Origin: Acidobacteriota bacterium
Lineage (GTDB): Bacteria; Acidobacteriota; Terriglobia; Acidiferrales; UBA7541
Assembly (NCBI GenBank): GCA_003224055.1
Contig: QHYE01000119.1
Coordinates: forward strand, 1 to 50,440
Direction of reading: 5' to 3'
Length of the DNA: 50,440 bases
The stretch's first letter is position 1; each line of letters starts with the position of its first letter. The translations under genes were made by a program, and so were the position numbers. Shown here piece by piece: positions 16,767 through 25,585 of the stretch. The notes beneath the pieces are model-generated. The model searched no databases. It saw only the letters and a list, made by a program, of their open reading frames with translations, and was not told the origin of the DNA.

Positions 16767-17157
16767 GGGTACCTTTTGTAGGTTTTCATGATTATTACCT
16801 CGTCGTGCTCTCCATTCTAATCGCCATTTTGGCTTCCTACGTTGGGCTCGATCTAGCAGTGCACGTGACGGCTGCGAGAGGAAGAGTTCGCCACGCTTGG
16901 TTGGCGGGCGGGGTATCTCAATGGGGCTAGGGATCTGGTCGATGCACTTTGTCGGGATGCTGGCCTTTAACTTGCCTGTCCCCGTGGGCTACCGCTGGCC
17001 GACTATATTCCTGCTGCTTCTCATAGTGATTGTAACCTCCGCCGTCCCACTGTTTGTAGCCGCTCGGAAAAAGATGGGCCTCGTTCAAGCGCTGACCGGC
17101 CGGTCTGCACCTCGCGCACCGTCTGGAGGAGGGCACCATGAGCCAGACAGTGTCTAA
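16754..17157 (+). pseudogene. truncated and frameshifted MHYT-domain sensor
   Basis: MHYT domains are membrane sensor modules of transmembrane helices with repeated M-H-Y/F-T/V motifs, usually six or seven helices, often fused to signalling outputs. Here the frame from ATG 16754 gives two helices and stops (WLAGGVSQWG). Adding one base in the G-run at 16910-16913 restores ISMGLGIWSMHFVGMLAF, with one MHFV motif, and two more helices up to KKMGLVQALTG. After that the sequence leaves the family and ends at 17157, overlapping the kinase start. So only the first third of a normal MHYT region remains, in two frames. It is probably a dead N-terminus of an MHYT-PAS kinase; slippage in the G-run or a sequencing error could explain the shift alone. 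Confidence 0.7.
17096..17150 (+). repeat. duplicated leader/start segment, copy 2
   Basis: This is the second copy of the 16712-16766 segment, carrying GGAGG (17125-17129) and the kinase ATG (17138). Both genes begin with Met-x-Gln because the repeat extends past the start codon. Confidence 0.7.
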
Positions 17158-18949
17158 AACGCGCAACATCGGCGCTGACAAAGCATCGAAAGCTATCGAA
17201 GAGCGCCTGCGGTTCATCATTGACGCAATTCCCGCAATAATCTGGCGCAAGTTCCCTGACGGCTCAGCTGATTTCCTCAACCAACATTTTCGGGAATATA
17301 CGGGCCTTTCCTTAGAGGACGGACTGGGCTGGGGGTGGATGAATGCATTTCATCCTGACGACCGTTTGATGGAGGAATGGCGCGCGGCTTTGGCGGCCGG
17401 GAAACCCTTTGCGAAGGAGGCGCGTCTCCGCCGGGCCGACGGGCAGTATCGGTGGTTCCTAATTCGCGCAGTGCCGTTGCGAGACGAGCCGGGAAACATC
17501 GTCAATTGGTATGGAACGTCCATCGACATCGAAGATCTGAAAAGGGCCGAAGATCGCGTTCGGCTTGTTATCAACACAATTCCGACGATGGTCTGGACCC
17601 TTCAACCTGATGGCGCCGTTGATTTCGTCAATCAGCGTTGGCTGGACTATACGGGTCTCACTTTGGAGGAGGAAATCGAAGACCCGACAGGCCCAGTTCA
17701 TCCAGAAGATCTTCCAAGAGTCATGGAAAAGTGGCTCGTGGACGTGGCCGCTGGGGAACCCTCCGAGGATGAAATGCGTTTGCGGCGGGCTGACGGAGAA
17801 TATCGCTGGTTCCTGGTTCGCACCGCGCCGCTGCGCGACGGGCAGAGAAACTTGGTTAAGTGGTACGGGGTATCCATCGATATTGACGACCGCAAGCGAG
17901 CGGAAAGCCAATCGTGGACGCTGCTCGATGCGATCCCGCAGCAGATCTGGAGCGGCCCGGCTCACGGCACGCTTGACTATTGCAACGAACGTTGGCGCTC
18001 TTACATGGGGCTCGGGCTGCAAGAATTGCAAGGCGACGGCTGGCAGAGCATGCTTCATCCCGATGACCGGGAGCGGGTGCTAAAAGCCTGGCACGAGTCA
18101 GTGACAATGGGGACGCCTTACGAGCAAGAAGAACGCCACCGCAGAGTCGATGGAACGTACCGCTGGTTTTTGGCACGTGGCCTGCCGATGCGTGACGCGG
18201 AAGGACGCATTGTTAGGTGGTACGGGACGAACACCGATATCGAAGATCGAAAGCAGGCCGAAGAGGAGTTGCGATGCCTCTCAGGACAACTTTTGCGGTC
18301 GCAAGACGAAGAGCGACGGAGGATCGCCCGGGATTTGCACGACTCTACGGGCCAGGATCTTGTCGCTCTGGCAACGATGCTCGGTCAGCTCCGGAGTTCA
18401 ATTCCTTCGGTCGATCGAAAATCAGCTAGGCTTCTTTCCGAGTGTAAGACGTTGGCGGACAAGTGCATCCGCGATGTCCGCACACTTTCCTACGTGTTGC
18501 ACCCTCCACTGTTGGATGAGGCTGGTTTAGTTGAGGCGCTTCGTGACTATGCGGGCGGCTTCACCAAGCGAAGTGGCATCCAGGTGGAATTAGAGGTGTC
18601 ACCGCGTGTGGGACGGATGGAACGAGACGTCGAGATGGCTTTATTCCGGGTGGTACAAGAGAGCCTTACCAATATCCAGCGCCATTCCGGAAGTCAGCTA
18701 GCCAAGATACGAATTCATCGCAACTCGAATCTCACGCTGGAAATCAGCGACCTTGGCCGCGGACTCTCTGCCGGTGTACGAAGAGGCAAAGAGAGGCTCC
18801 GGTTCGAAGTTGGTGTCGGCATCCCCAGCATGCACGAGCGAGTGAAGCTGATCGGCGGGCGGCTCGAGATTGATTCCAGCAGTCACGGCACCACAGTACG
18901 CGTGACGATACCTCTAGGGGGAGACGAAAGTACGAGGAGACGAAAGTGA
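17138..18949 (+). CDS. triple-PAS sensor histidine kinase (NarX/DegS-type core)
   Basis: The 603-residue kinase has three consecutive PAS/PAC units (about 22-138, 140-257, 258-376), each with the HPDD or HPED and YRWFL signatures. A HisKA_3 dimerisation domain follows with His401 in RDLHDSTGQD, and an HATPase domain with N-box VVQESLTNIQRH (505-516) and G-box DLGRGLSAG and GVGIPSM. No transmembrane segment is present, so it is cytoplasmic unless it pairs with an MHYT partner. The PAS sensors may bind small ligands or redox cofactors. Its stop overlaps the response regulator start by 4 nt, which marks the regulator as its cognate partner. The duplicated leader suggests that it once formed part of a longer MHYT-PAS kinase. 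Confidence 0.9.
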   Translation: MSQTVSKTRNIGADKASKAIEERLRFIIDAIPAIIWRKFPDGSADFLNQHFREYTGLSLEDGLGWGWMNAFHPDDRLMEEWRAALAAGKPFAKEARLRRADGQYRWFLIRAVPLRDEPGNIVNWYGTSIDIEDLKRAEDRVRLVINTIPTMVWTLQPDGAVDFVNQRWLDYTGLTLEEEIEDPTGPVHPEDLPRVMEKWLVDVAAGEPSEDEMRLRRADGEYRWFLVRTAPLRDGQRNLVKWYGVSIDIDDRKRAESQSWTLLDAIPQQIWSGPAHGTLDYCNERWRSYMGLGLQELQGDGWQSMLHPDDRERVLKAWHESVTMGTPYEQEERHRRVDGTYRWFLARGLPMRDAEGRIVRWYGTNTDIEDRKQAEEELRCLSGQLLRSQDEERRRIARDLHDSTGQDLVALATMLGQLRSSIPSVDRKSARLLSECKTLADKCIRDVRTLSYVLHPPLLDEAGLVEALRDYAGGFTKRSGIQVELEVSPRVGRMERDVEMALFRVVQESLTNIQRHSGSQLAKIRIHRNSNLTLEISDLGRGLSAGVRRGKERLRFEVGVGIPSMHERVKLIGGRLEIDSSSHGTTVRVTIPLGGDESTRRRK

Positions 18950-19614
18950 AAAAACTTCGCATTCTAATAGCTGACGACCATGGGCTGGTGCGGCGTGGTG
19001 CGCGGGAGGTCCTCCACTCCCGACGCGGCTGGAGAGTCGTCGGCGAGGCGGCGAATGGCCGTGAGGCGGTGCGAAAGGCTAAAGAGCTGAAACCGGATGT
19101 GGCCGTAGTTGATATCGGCATGCCCGAACTGGATGGCGTCGAGGTAGCACGTCAAATCCGAGAGACTGTCCCGGAAACCAAAGTTCTTGTGCTTTCGATG
19201 CACGAGTCAGACCAGATGGTACGCCGCGCCCTGGAAGCGGGGGCTCGCGGGTACCTTTTGAAATCTGATCTCACGGAGTGCCTTGCAAAAGCCGTGCAAG
19301 CCGTTGCAGAGGGCAAGCGTTTCCTCACCCCTAAAGTATCCGAAATCGTGTTGGAGGGATTTCTCAAGACTAGTAGCTGGCATCAGCATGGGAAGCGAGC
19401 AGGCCGAACAACTCCCCGCGAGCTTGAAATCATTCGCCTCCTGGCAGAAGGGAAAACGAACAAGGAGATCGCCGCGCAGCTGGGAATCGCCGTCAGGACG
19501 GTTGAGACGCACCGAGCTAAGATCATGGTCAAGCTTGGCCTCCATTCTCTGGCCGAGATAATCCACTACGCGATGCGCCACGGGATCATCTCCGCGCCTA
19601 GCGCCGCAGAGTAA
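18946..19614 (+). CDS. NarL/FixJ-family response regulator
   Basis: The 222-residue regulator has a receiver domain (about 4-120) with acidic residues Asp10-Asp11, phospho-acceptor Asp56 in VVDIGMP, and Lys106. A LuxR-type helix-turn-helix follows (about 152-212, TPRELEIIRLLAEGKTNKEI). Phosphorylation by the overlapping kinase should switch DNA binding. The start is GTG at 18946, overlapping the kinase stop by 4 nt. No target can be read from the sequence. Confidence 0.92.
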   Translation: MKKLRILIADDHGLVRRGAREVLHSRRGWRVVGEAANGREAVRKAKELKPDVAVVDIGMPELDGVEVARQIRETVPETKVLVLSMHESDQMVRRALEAGARGYLLKSDLTECLAKAVQAVAEGKRFLTPKVSEIVLEGFLKTSSWHQHGKRAGRTTPRELEIIRLLAEGKTNKEIAAQLGIAVRTVETHRAKIMVKLGLHSLAEIIHYAMRHGIISAPSAAE

Positions 19615-19716
19615 TTCGCTAACCAGAAGTGAGCAGAAGGACACAAGCTGAAACCGTACGCGTTCCAATTCCGCGCACGGAAGGCCACGATCACGTTTCC
19701 GGCAAGAGACTAGGTT

Positions 19717-20058
19717 TTGGCCGCGATCGGACTGTACGGTGTCACCGCCTACTCTGTTGCCCAGCGAACCAACGAAATCGGCATTCGCATGGCCCTCGGT
19801 GCCGACCGCGCGAAAGTGATTCGCCTCGTGCTGCGCGGCGCCTTCAAGCGCGTCTTACTTGGTCTGATTCTGGGCTTGCCCCTGGCAGTCGGCGCCGGGC
19901 GTTTGATCTCCGCCCAACTCTATGGCGTTTCCTCGTGGGATCCGTTCGCCCTGACCGTGGCCGCTGTCGCGCTTGCGATCTGCTCCTTTTTCGCGGCCAT
20001 AATTCCCGCAAACCGCGCAGCATCTATTTCGCCCATGAACGCCCTAAGAATCGAGTAG
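19717..20058 (+). pseudogene. C-terminal remnant of an ADOP/MacB-type ABC permease
   Basis: The reading frame gives LAAIGLYGVTAYSVAQRTNE, then a GIRMALGA motif and three more membrane segments, ending NRAASISPMNALRIE. This is the last part of FtsX/MacB-type permeases, of the duplicated-permease (ADOP) group frequent in Acidobacteriota, normally about 800 residues long. Everything upstream is missing: the sequence before about 19710 is unrelated and no in-frame ribosome site exists. It is a deletion remnant, not a functional transporter. Confidence 0.8.
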
Positions 20059-20179
20059 CCCGGCGTCAGCGGCTTCGCGACTCTTATATTTCATGGCAGG
20101 CATGGAGCACGAGCCTAAGGTTCCAAGGCCGAGCTAACTCCAAGATACGGCGTCACTTACGGCCGAAACTGATGGGAGG

Positions 20180-20728
20180 TTACCTTCGATCTCCAGGGTC
20201 CATTTTTCCAGTAAGGTCAGGAGTCTGCCAAAGTTGTGCAAATGTCTTTCGTGGACGGAGGCAAGCAACTAATCCCGCCGGGAGAAAGCTCTTGTCAGGA
20301 GCGGCCTTGTCGTGGAGCGCCAGGCACGCCATCAGGGCGAAGGCGCCGCGCTTGACGAAGGGCCGGGGTGAACCAGACCACTGGCGGACCTTCTCCCACG
20401 CGAACGGCGTCCGCTCAAAGAGATGGAAGCAGACCGTGTCGCAGTCGCCCCAGTTTTCGAAGCTGGCCGCCCATGCGTTCATCTGCCGGCGCGTTACGCG
20501 TTGTGGGTCGCCTATCAGCGCGGCCAGCAGGCGCGCTTCGTACCACCCGCTCTCCCACAAGGCCAGCGACAGGGCGTGGTCCTTTCCCAGCCGCTTCCTC
20601 AGCGACAGCAGCGCTCCCATCGTGACGCCGAATGCGTGCTTGGCTTCAATGCCGTAACGTGGCAGCCCTTCGACGGTACGCCGGGTCCCGCGCCGTTTGA
20701 GCCACTTCATTACTTCGTTCTTGTCCAT
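20180..20728 (-). CDS. AlkD-like DNA alkylation repair protein, C-terminally truncated
   Basis: AlkD enzymes are HEAT-repeat DNA glycosylases that excise alkylated bases. The N-terminal 150 residues fit the family well, including WESGWYEARLLAALIGDP (about 58-75) and NWGDCDTVCFHLFERTPFAW (92-111). After LALHDKAAPDKSFLP the sequence becomes Arg/Pro-rich and unlike the family, and stops at residue 182, against about 230 for full AlkD-like proteins. The last helical repeats are therefore lost, so activity is doubtful. It lies 18 nt behind the VOC gene, in an ArsR-AHSA1-VOC-AlkD order. Its lost 3' end faces the permease remnant, so one deletion could have damaged this junction. Confidence 0.72.
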   Translation of the reverse strand: MDKNEVMKWLKRRGTRRTVEGLPRYGIEAKHAFGVTMGALLSLRKRLGKDHALSLALWESGWYEARLLAALIGDPQRVTRRQMNAWAASFENWGDCDTVCFHLFERTPFAWEKVRQWSGSPRPFVKRGAFALMACLALHDKAAPDKSFLPAGLVACLRPRKTFAQLWQTPDLTGKMDPGDRR

Positions 20729-20746
20729 CGTTATGATTTTGCTGAG

Positions 20747-21220
20747 TTATTCTCCGTCGTATGCCTGCTTCAATCGGTGTATGTCAATTTTATCCATTTG
20801 AAGCATCGCCTTCATGACCCTTTTTGCTTTCTCCGCATCTTTGTCTTGCAACAGTTTGCCTAAAGCAGAGGGAATGATTTGCCACGACAGACCGTATTTG
20901 TCCTTGAGCCAGCCGCATCTTTGCTTTTCTCCGCCTTCAGAAAGTTTCTCCCACAGCTCGTCTACTTCCTGCTGGGTCTCGCAATTCACGAAGAACGAGA
21001 TAGCCGGCGAAAAGGTGAAGTGCGGGCCGCCGTTTAGCGCAAGGAATCTCTGTCCTTCGAGCTCGAATGTCGCCGACATGACCGTCCCCTTCGGTCCCGG
21101 CCCTCCTTCTCCATGTCGACTGACGCTCACGACCTTTGAATTCTTGAAGACGGAAACATAGAAATTCATCGCTTCTTCGGCTTTGCCGTCAAACCACAGG
21201 AACGGGCTGATTTTTTGCAT
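20747..21220 (-). CDS. VOC/PhnB-like (glyoxalase-fold) protein
   Basis: The 157-residue product starts MQKISPFLWFDGKAEEAMNF and shows the PhnB/3-demethylubiquinone-methyltransferase-like pattern of the vicinal oxygen chelate fold: FYVSVFKNSKV, FLALNGGPHFTFSPAISFFV and GWLKDKYGLSWQIIP. The metal-ligand residues of true glyoxalases are not obvious, so no reaction is claimed. ATG 21220 has GGAG about six bases upstream and starts the domain; an upstream ATG at 21289 is rejected. Same-strand neighbours suggest one operon with the ArsR and AHSA1 genes. Confidence 0.82.
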   Translation of the reverse strand: MQKISPFLWFDGKAEEAMNFYVSVFKNSKVVSVSRHGEGGPGPKGTVMSATFELEGQRFLALNGGPHFTFSPAISFFVNCETQQEVDELWEKLSEGGEKQRCGWLKDKYGLSWQIIPSALGKLLQDKDAEKAKRVMKAMLQMDKIDIHRLKQAYDGE

Positions 21221-21393
21221 CGGGCTCTCCGCTTTGCTTTTCAATTGGACACCGTCGGTACCGCATGAGTGTGAATATATTACTTGCACAATGCAAGTGA
21301 TAATCCGGGCCCGCGTGGCATCAAAGACGCGTGTCAGCGGGCCCAGGCTTCGTGGGCATGGTTACTTTCAACGTTCCGAGTGTTATTTTCGGT

Positions 21394-21936
21394 CTAGAAA
21401 GAATTGCTCCGCCGCATCAGCAATCGCTCCATGCGTCGCGCGAGCGGCGCCAACAGTTCCGCAAGCCGGTCGTAGCTCGCAGCGACCCCGCTCTCCATGC
21501 CGGACTTGAGGACACCGTCGCGGACCTCTTGCGATACGTAGCGCATGGTGCTCGTCATCGTGGTCCTGCCGCCCTGCTCGACGAGCGTGGTCGTGATCAG
21601 CGACTCACCTGCGTACCAGGCCTCGTCGAACAACTCGGTGCAGACGAGCCGCTCTTGCAGCACGATCTCCCGGTAGACGCCGCCCATTCCCATTTCTTTT
21701 CCGTTACTCTCACGCCGCCACACGTAGCGATACTGGCCTCCCACTCGCAGGTCGATCTCGCAGACCGGCATTGTCCAGCCCGGCGGCCCGAGTAACCACT
21801 GCTTGACCAGTTCGGGTTTCGTGAAAGCGTCGAAGACCAGTCTGCGCGGCGCATCGAACACGCGTGTCATCGCGATCTCGCGGTCGCTGGGCGTAGTTAT
21901 TTGCAATTTCACTTTCGATGTTCCTGGGTTCGTCAT
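21394..21936 (-). CDS. AHSA1/SRPBCC-family protein
   Basis: The 180-residue protein shows the START-like pattern DREIAMTRVFDAPRRLVFDA (about 18-37) and VKQWLLGPPGWTMPVCEIDLRVGG, then DEAWYAGESLITTTLVEQGG. AHSA1 proteins bind small hydrophobic ligands or act as co-factors; roles are mostly unknown. GGAG lies upstream of the ATG at 21936. It begins 12 nt after the ArsR stop, a pairing often seen for ArsR-regulated AHSA1 genes. Confidence 0.87.
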   Translation of the reverse strand: MTNPGTSKVKLQITTPSDREIAMTRVFDAPRRLVFDAFTKPELVKQWLLGPPGWTMPVCEIDLRVGGQYRYVWRRESNGKEMGMGGVYREIVLQERLVCTELFDEAWYAGESLITTTLVEQGGRTTMTSTMRYVSQEVRDGVLKSGMESGVAASYDRLAELLAPLARRMERLLMRRSNSF

Positions 21937-21948
21937 CGGCGCTCTCCT

Positions 21949-22287
21949 TTATCGTTTCGTGCGTCCATGTTTTTTCTCGTCGGTCTTCATCTCGTCCAGC
22001 AGGGCATCCAGGCGCTGGAAGTTGCCCTCCCAGAGACGCCGGTACTTCTCCAGCCAGACCTCTAGCTCCTGGAATCGCATGGGCCGCAACGCATAAATCC
22101 GGCGCTGCGCGTCCACGCGAACGTCCACCAGTCCGGCATCACTGAGCACCCGCAGGTGTTTGGATACTTGCGGTTGGCGGAGGCCCAACTGAGTGACCAT
22201 GTCCCCGACGGGCCGTGGTCCTTCCAGCAACAGATCGACGATCTGAAAACGGTGGGGCTCGGCCAGCGCTCGGAGTGTTTCCATCAT
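21949..22287 (-). CDS. ArsR-family transcriptional regulator
   Basis: The 112-residue winged-helix protein has the ArsR core: METLRALAEPHRFQIVDLLL, then LGLRQPQVSKHLRVLSDAGL as the recognition helix and wing, and RRIYALRP. No metal-binding ELCVC motif is present, so it is not a classical arsenic or cadmium sensor. It probably represses its own operon (AHSA1, VOC, AlkD-like). ATG 22287 (or 22284) is preferred to an upstream TTG at 22308. Confidence 0.85.
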   Translation of the reverse strand: MMETLRALAEPHRFQIVDLLLEGPRPVGDMVTQLGLRQPQVSKHLRVLSDAGLVDVRVDAQRRIYALRPMRFQELEVWLEKYRRLWEGNFQRLDALLDEMKTDEKKHGRTKR

Positions 22288-22467
22288 GGCTCGCAAATAT
22301 GCTCCCAAACGTATATGCGTGTCAAGGAATATTTAAAGCCGCAATCTAGTTTGCATTGCAAACCAAAATTGATGCGCTTTGATCGCTCCTCGGCGCGTGG
22401 ATCACCCTAAGTGCTTGCCAGTCAAAGGGATACCAGGCCGCCCGAAACTGACCCGTGGCGTTTGGGC

Positions 22468-23001
22468 CTATCCGCCTGCGTCTTTGATGTCGTCGTGAGC
22501 TCTCCGGAGTGCGTTTCGTGCTTCCTCTCTGGCGTCGGAATCCGGCTTCAGGAGATCGATGGCCCTGTGAAGGGCCATGGCTTTGCCGCCCGCGGGACCG
22601 GCGCAGGAATCGGAGACCGGCTTAGGCTTTACGCCGGTCACATCCCATTTCAGGCAACTGAAATCGATCAGTAGAGTGCGGCTGACGCGGAGGGAAGCGA
22701 CACATTCGTCCAGATACTTAAACGACGAGCAGACATCCTGCAAATTTTTGTCCCGCGGCAAGATTCCCTGAACTTGCAACTGATGGGTTAGTTTTGCTTC
22801 CAGGTCGCCATTCGAGGCGAGCTGGTCGTTTGCGGATTTGGGTCCACGATTTATCAGTTTCAGCGGGTTATATCTTTTGGGATTGTACCAGCGAGGAGAC
22901 TGCGCGTCTGGGGTATCCTTCGCGTCTTGCGCTGTGGCGGAAAAGGAACCAAGGAGAAAACACAGCACGGCCGATGAAAGAACGATCGAGTAACCTCTCA
23001 T
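22468..23001 (-). CDS. secreted protein of unknown function (acidobacterial type)
   Basis: The 177-residue product has a signal peptide (MRGYSIVLSSAVLCFLLGSF, cut after SATA). The mature part opens with a Tyr/Asn/Pro-rich stretch (WYNPKRYNPLKLINRGPKSA) and has three or four cysteines (SSFKYLDECVASL, LIDFSCLKWDVTGV, VSDSCAGP) that could form disulfides. I recall similar sequences only from acidobacterial genomes; there is no known function. ATG 23001 has GGAGAG upstream; the longer open frame upstream is not protein-like. It is divergent from the SH3-domain gene, so the 280-nt gap should hold both promoters. Confidence 0.7.
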   Translation of the reverse strand: MRGYSIVLSSAVLCFLLGSFSATAQDAKDTPDAQSPRWYNPKRYNPLKLINRGPKSANDQLASNGDLEAKLTHQLQVQGILPRDKNLQDVCSSFKYLDECVASLRVSRTLLIDFSCLKWDVTGVKPKPVSDSCAGPAGGKAMALHRAIDLLKPDSDAREEARNALRRAHDDIKDAGG

Positions 23002-23281
23002 TTTTGCTCTCCGAGGGCTGGAAAGGCTACACAATTCATACCTCAAATTCGGCGGATGTGTCGAGAGGGCGATGCGAAAAGGGAGAGCGAGAGGGGGCGG
23101 CGTGCAAGCGCAGGGCGTACCTTTTTGGGTAAGAGGCACAGTGTCCGCGCTTGTCAGGCGCGCTGCCGTACGTTTGGATAGAAGGTACGGGATAAGAAGC
23201 CGACCCGAAGCGTGAATGGCGCACGACCTGTGCACATCACGCGCCTGCGATTTGCGGGCTTCAGAGCTGCCGGGTGAAAAC

Positions 23282-24115
23282 ATGAAACTGGGAGCCAAAT
23301 ATTTGTGGTTGGTCTTCGCAGTTGCTTTGCCAGCGACGGCTCGAGGGCAGAGCGTGGGGCAAGTGGAATGTCCGCGCTCGGGTGGTTATGTCTATCTCTA
23401 CAGCTCGATGATTACGATGGACGTGCGCGGGACGCTGCAGTGTGGCGAGCAAGTGCAGATCACTGGGCGGTACGACACGTATTTTGGCGTTCGAACCGCC
23501 AGGGGCGAAGTTGGTTATGTGCCGTTGGACAGCGTTTTATTGATTAAAGACAAGCCGGGAGCGAACCAGCCGAAGGCGCTGCGGCAAAAGCCCGCTCGAG
23601 AGCTGACTCCTTACGACGAACATGCTGCTCCGCCGCCTCCCGTGAAAACCGTGCCGGCTGGTTTCGACCTCACGCTCGCCAACGGCACACCGATTCACTT
23701 GAAACTTGGCAAGACGATTTCCACGGCGAGCGCGCACGTGGGAGACGTGGTGGAATTGCATGCGGCGGAGGAAGTGCTTGTGGATGGACTTACGGTGGTT
23801 CCGATCGGGGCAACTGCCACCGGAACTGTGACGGAGGTCGAACCCAAAAAGCGGCTGGGCCGCGGCGGGAAGCTGGCATTGAGCATTAATTTTTTGCGGC
23901 TCGGCAACAATGAAAAGGCGGCAGTGCGCTCCTTCCAGGAGACATCAGAATCGATTTCGCAAGGGCACGGCAAAGACATCGTATTCGCGGAAGGAAGCAA
24001 CTTTACGGCGTACGTGGATGGCGACGTGCACCTGAGGAAAGAAACATTTCTGGCGGCGAAGGATGGGGCCAACGGCGCACCCGCCGCTCAGAATCCTTCG
24101 CATCCCAGAAAGTGA
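23282..24115 (+). CDS. secreted SH3-domain protein with a domain shared with the 15034 lipoprotein
   Basis: The 277-residue product has a signal peptide (cut near TARG, about residue 22). A bacterial SH3-like domain follows (about 25-90, VYLYSSMITMDVRGTLQCGE and YDTYFGVRTARGEVGYV), then a Pro-rich linker. The second domain (about 130-235, GTPIHLKLGKTISTASAHVG and VDGLTVVPIGATATGTVTEV) matches the lipoprotein at 15034-15609. SH3 domains in exported proteins often bind peptidoglycan or peptides. The ATG at 23282 begins the signal peptide; an in-frame start at 23216 lies upstream. Function otherwise unknown. Confidence 0.72.
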   Translation: MKLGAKYLWLVFAVALPATARGQSVGQVECPRSGGYVYLYSSMITMDVRGTLQCGEQVQITGRYDTYFGVRTARGEVGYVPLDSVLLIKDKPGANQPKALRQKPARELTPYDEHAAPPPPVKTVPAGFDLTLANGTPIHLKLGKTISTASAHVGDVVELHAAEEVLVDGLTVVPIGATATGTVTEVEPKKRLGRGGKLALSINFLRLGNNEKAAVRSFQETSESISQGHGKDIVFAEGSNFTAYVDGDVHLRKETFLAAKDGANGAPAAQNPSHPRK

Positions 24116-24221
24116 CTGCAAGAAAGTTGCCGCATTTCGCGCACGTGCAAAAACTTCCGGCCCACCTGCTTCGAAAAACCTGGAACGCAGAGATCACAGA
24201 GGAAGGCGAAGAAAAAGAACA

Positions 24222-24237
24222 CGGGTCTAAAGACCCG
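24222..24237 (-). terminator. hairpin and T-run past the VWA gene
   Basis: CGGGTCT-AA-AGACCCG gives a seven-pair stem (the tip may open to a 4-nt loop). On the minus strand it is followed by GTGTTCTTTTTCTT. It lies 24 nt after the VWA stop at 24261 and probably ends the transcript. The same hairpin resembles short intergenic palindromes of this bacterial group. Confidence 0.55.
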
Positions 24238-24260
24238 CCACTACAAAATCGAAGAGGCCT

Positions 24261-25538
24261 TCAGTGGATTTGTTTGGTTTTGCGGGACATGTAGTCCATG
24301 AGGAGATATTGGCCGAGGGTGTAGGGCGTGGTGAAGTAGGCTTTGCCGCGGCACATCTCGGTGATTTTCTGGACAAAGTGCACGAGGGAATAATCACTGG
24401 CTAGCATGAAGGTGTTGATCATGATGCCGGCGCGCTTGCACTTGTTGACTTCTTCGAGAGTCTGGCCGACGACAAAGGGATCGAGACCGAAAGCGTTTTT
24501 GTAGATGCGGCCGTCTTCGAGCGTTAGGGCGGAAGGCTTTCCGTCGGTGATCATGACGATCTGGCGCATATCTTTTTTTTGGCGGAGGAGAATGCGCTGC
24601 GCCATGCGCAGGCCTTCGCGCGTGTTGGTGTAATACGGGCCGACCTGGACGCGGGCGAGTTCGCTCAACGGAACTTCTTCGGCGGAGTCGTGGAAGAGAA
24701 CGAGGTTGAGCGTGTCGCCAGGATATTGCGTTCGAATGAGATGGGAGAGGGCCATGGCCACACGCTTGGCGGGCGTGAAGCGGTCTTCGCCGTAGAGAAT
24801 CATGCTGTGGCTGCAATCGAGAAGGACGACGGTGGCGCAAGAGCTGTGGTATTCGCACTGGTGGACCATGAGGTCGGAGTAGGTCATCTCGATGGGAACT
24901 TTGGGGCCTTCGCGACAGACGGCATTGAAGAGCGTGGCGGAGATGTCCATGTTGAGAGTGTCGCCGAATTCGTAAGGGCGTGAGACGCCGCCGGATTCGA
25001 TGCCGGTGGAGAGGTCGCGAGTGTCGTGGCGGCCGAAGCTGCTGCGGCCAAGCGAACCGAGCAAATCCTGCAGCGTTTTGAAACCAAGAAAATCGATGGT
25101 TTTGTCCGTGATCTCGAAGCGCGCTTCGGGCTGGCGTTCGTGCGGCTGGCCGAGTTGGGCGCGGGCGGAAGTCTGCGGCGGCGGCGTGACTTGCGGCGGC
25201 TGCTGCGGATTGATGAAGCCTTCGTTGGCCATGCGCTCCATGATTTTATCGAGGAGATCTTTCACGGCCTGGCTGTTCATGGCGCTGGGTTCGTCGAGCA
25301 TTTCGCGGAGTTCGTGGGACATGGCGTTTTCGGGGAGCAGGTCGCCTTCCTGGAGGGCGCGGAGGATGGCTTCGCGAAGGGCTTCCATGGAGCGCTCGGG
25401 ATCCATTTGGGAGACGCCGTAAAACTGGGATTCGAATCCGCTTTGCAGGAAAAAATCGCCGAGACGTTTGACGAGTTCTTCGAGGTCGATGGCGTCGGCG
25501 GGTTCGCCGGTGTATTTGGCGTAGCGGATGAATTTCAT
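24261..25538 (-). CDS. VWA-domain protein, partner of the AAA ATPase
   Basis: The 425-residue protein has an N-terminal helical region (about 1-105), a Pro/Gln-rich linker (about 110-137) and a von Willebrand factor A domain (about 233-400). The metal-ion-dependent adhesion site is intact: DCSHS (Asp241, Ser243, Ser245), the Thr in YYTNTREG and Asp332 in ITDGKPS. Such VWA proteins work with MoxR/BchI-type AAA ATPases as insertion or remodelling machines. The AAA partner is the next gene upstream on the same strand. The target complex is unknown. Confidence 0.85.
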   Translation of the reverse strand: MKFIRYAKYTGEPADAIDLEELVKRLGDFFLQSGFESQFYGVSQMDPERSMEALREAILRALQEGDLLPENAMSHELREMLDEPSAMNSQAVKDLLDKIMERMANEGFINPQQPPQVTPPPQTSARAQLGQPHERQPEARFEITDKTIDFLGFKTLQDLLGSLGRSSFGRHDTRDLSTGIESGGVSRPYEFGDTLNMDISATLFNAVCREGPKVPIEMTYSDLMVHQCEYHSSCATVVLLDCSHSMILYGEDRFTPAKRVAMALSHLIRTQYPGDTLNLVLFHDSAEEVPLSELARVQVGPYYTNTREGLRMAQRILLRQKKDMRQIVMITDGKPSALTLEDGRIYKNAFGLDPFVVGQTLEEVNKCKRAGIMINTFMLASDYSLVHFVQKITEMCRGKAYFTTPYTLGQYLLMDYMSRKTKQIH

Positions 25539-25585
25539 GAACGATTTACCGCGCTTCCCACGAGTAAGAGAGATTCCTCACATCC

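Noticed and set aside
19629-20657. 342-codon plus-strand frame across the permease remnant and alkD-like gene
   Set aside because: It runs out of frame with the permease remnant and antisense to the AlkD-like gene; the Arg/Ser/Ala-rich product matches nothing.
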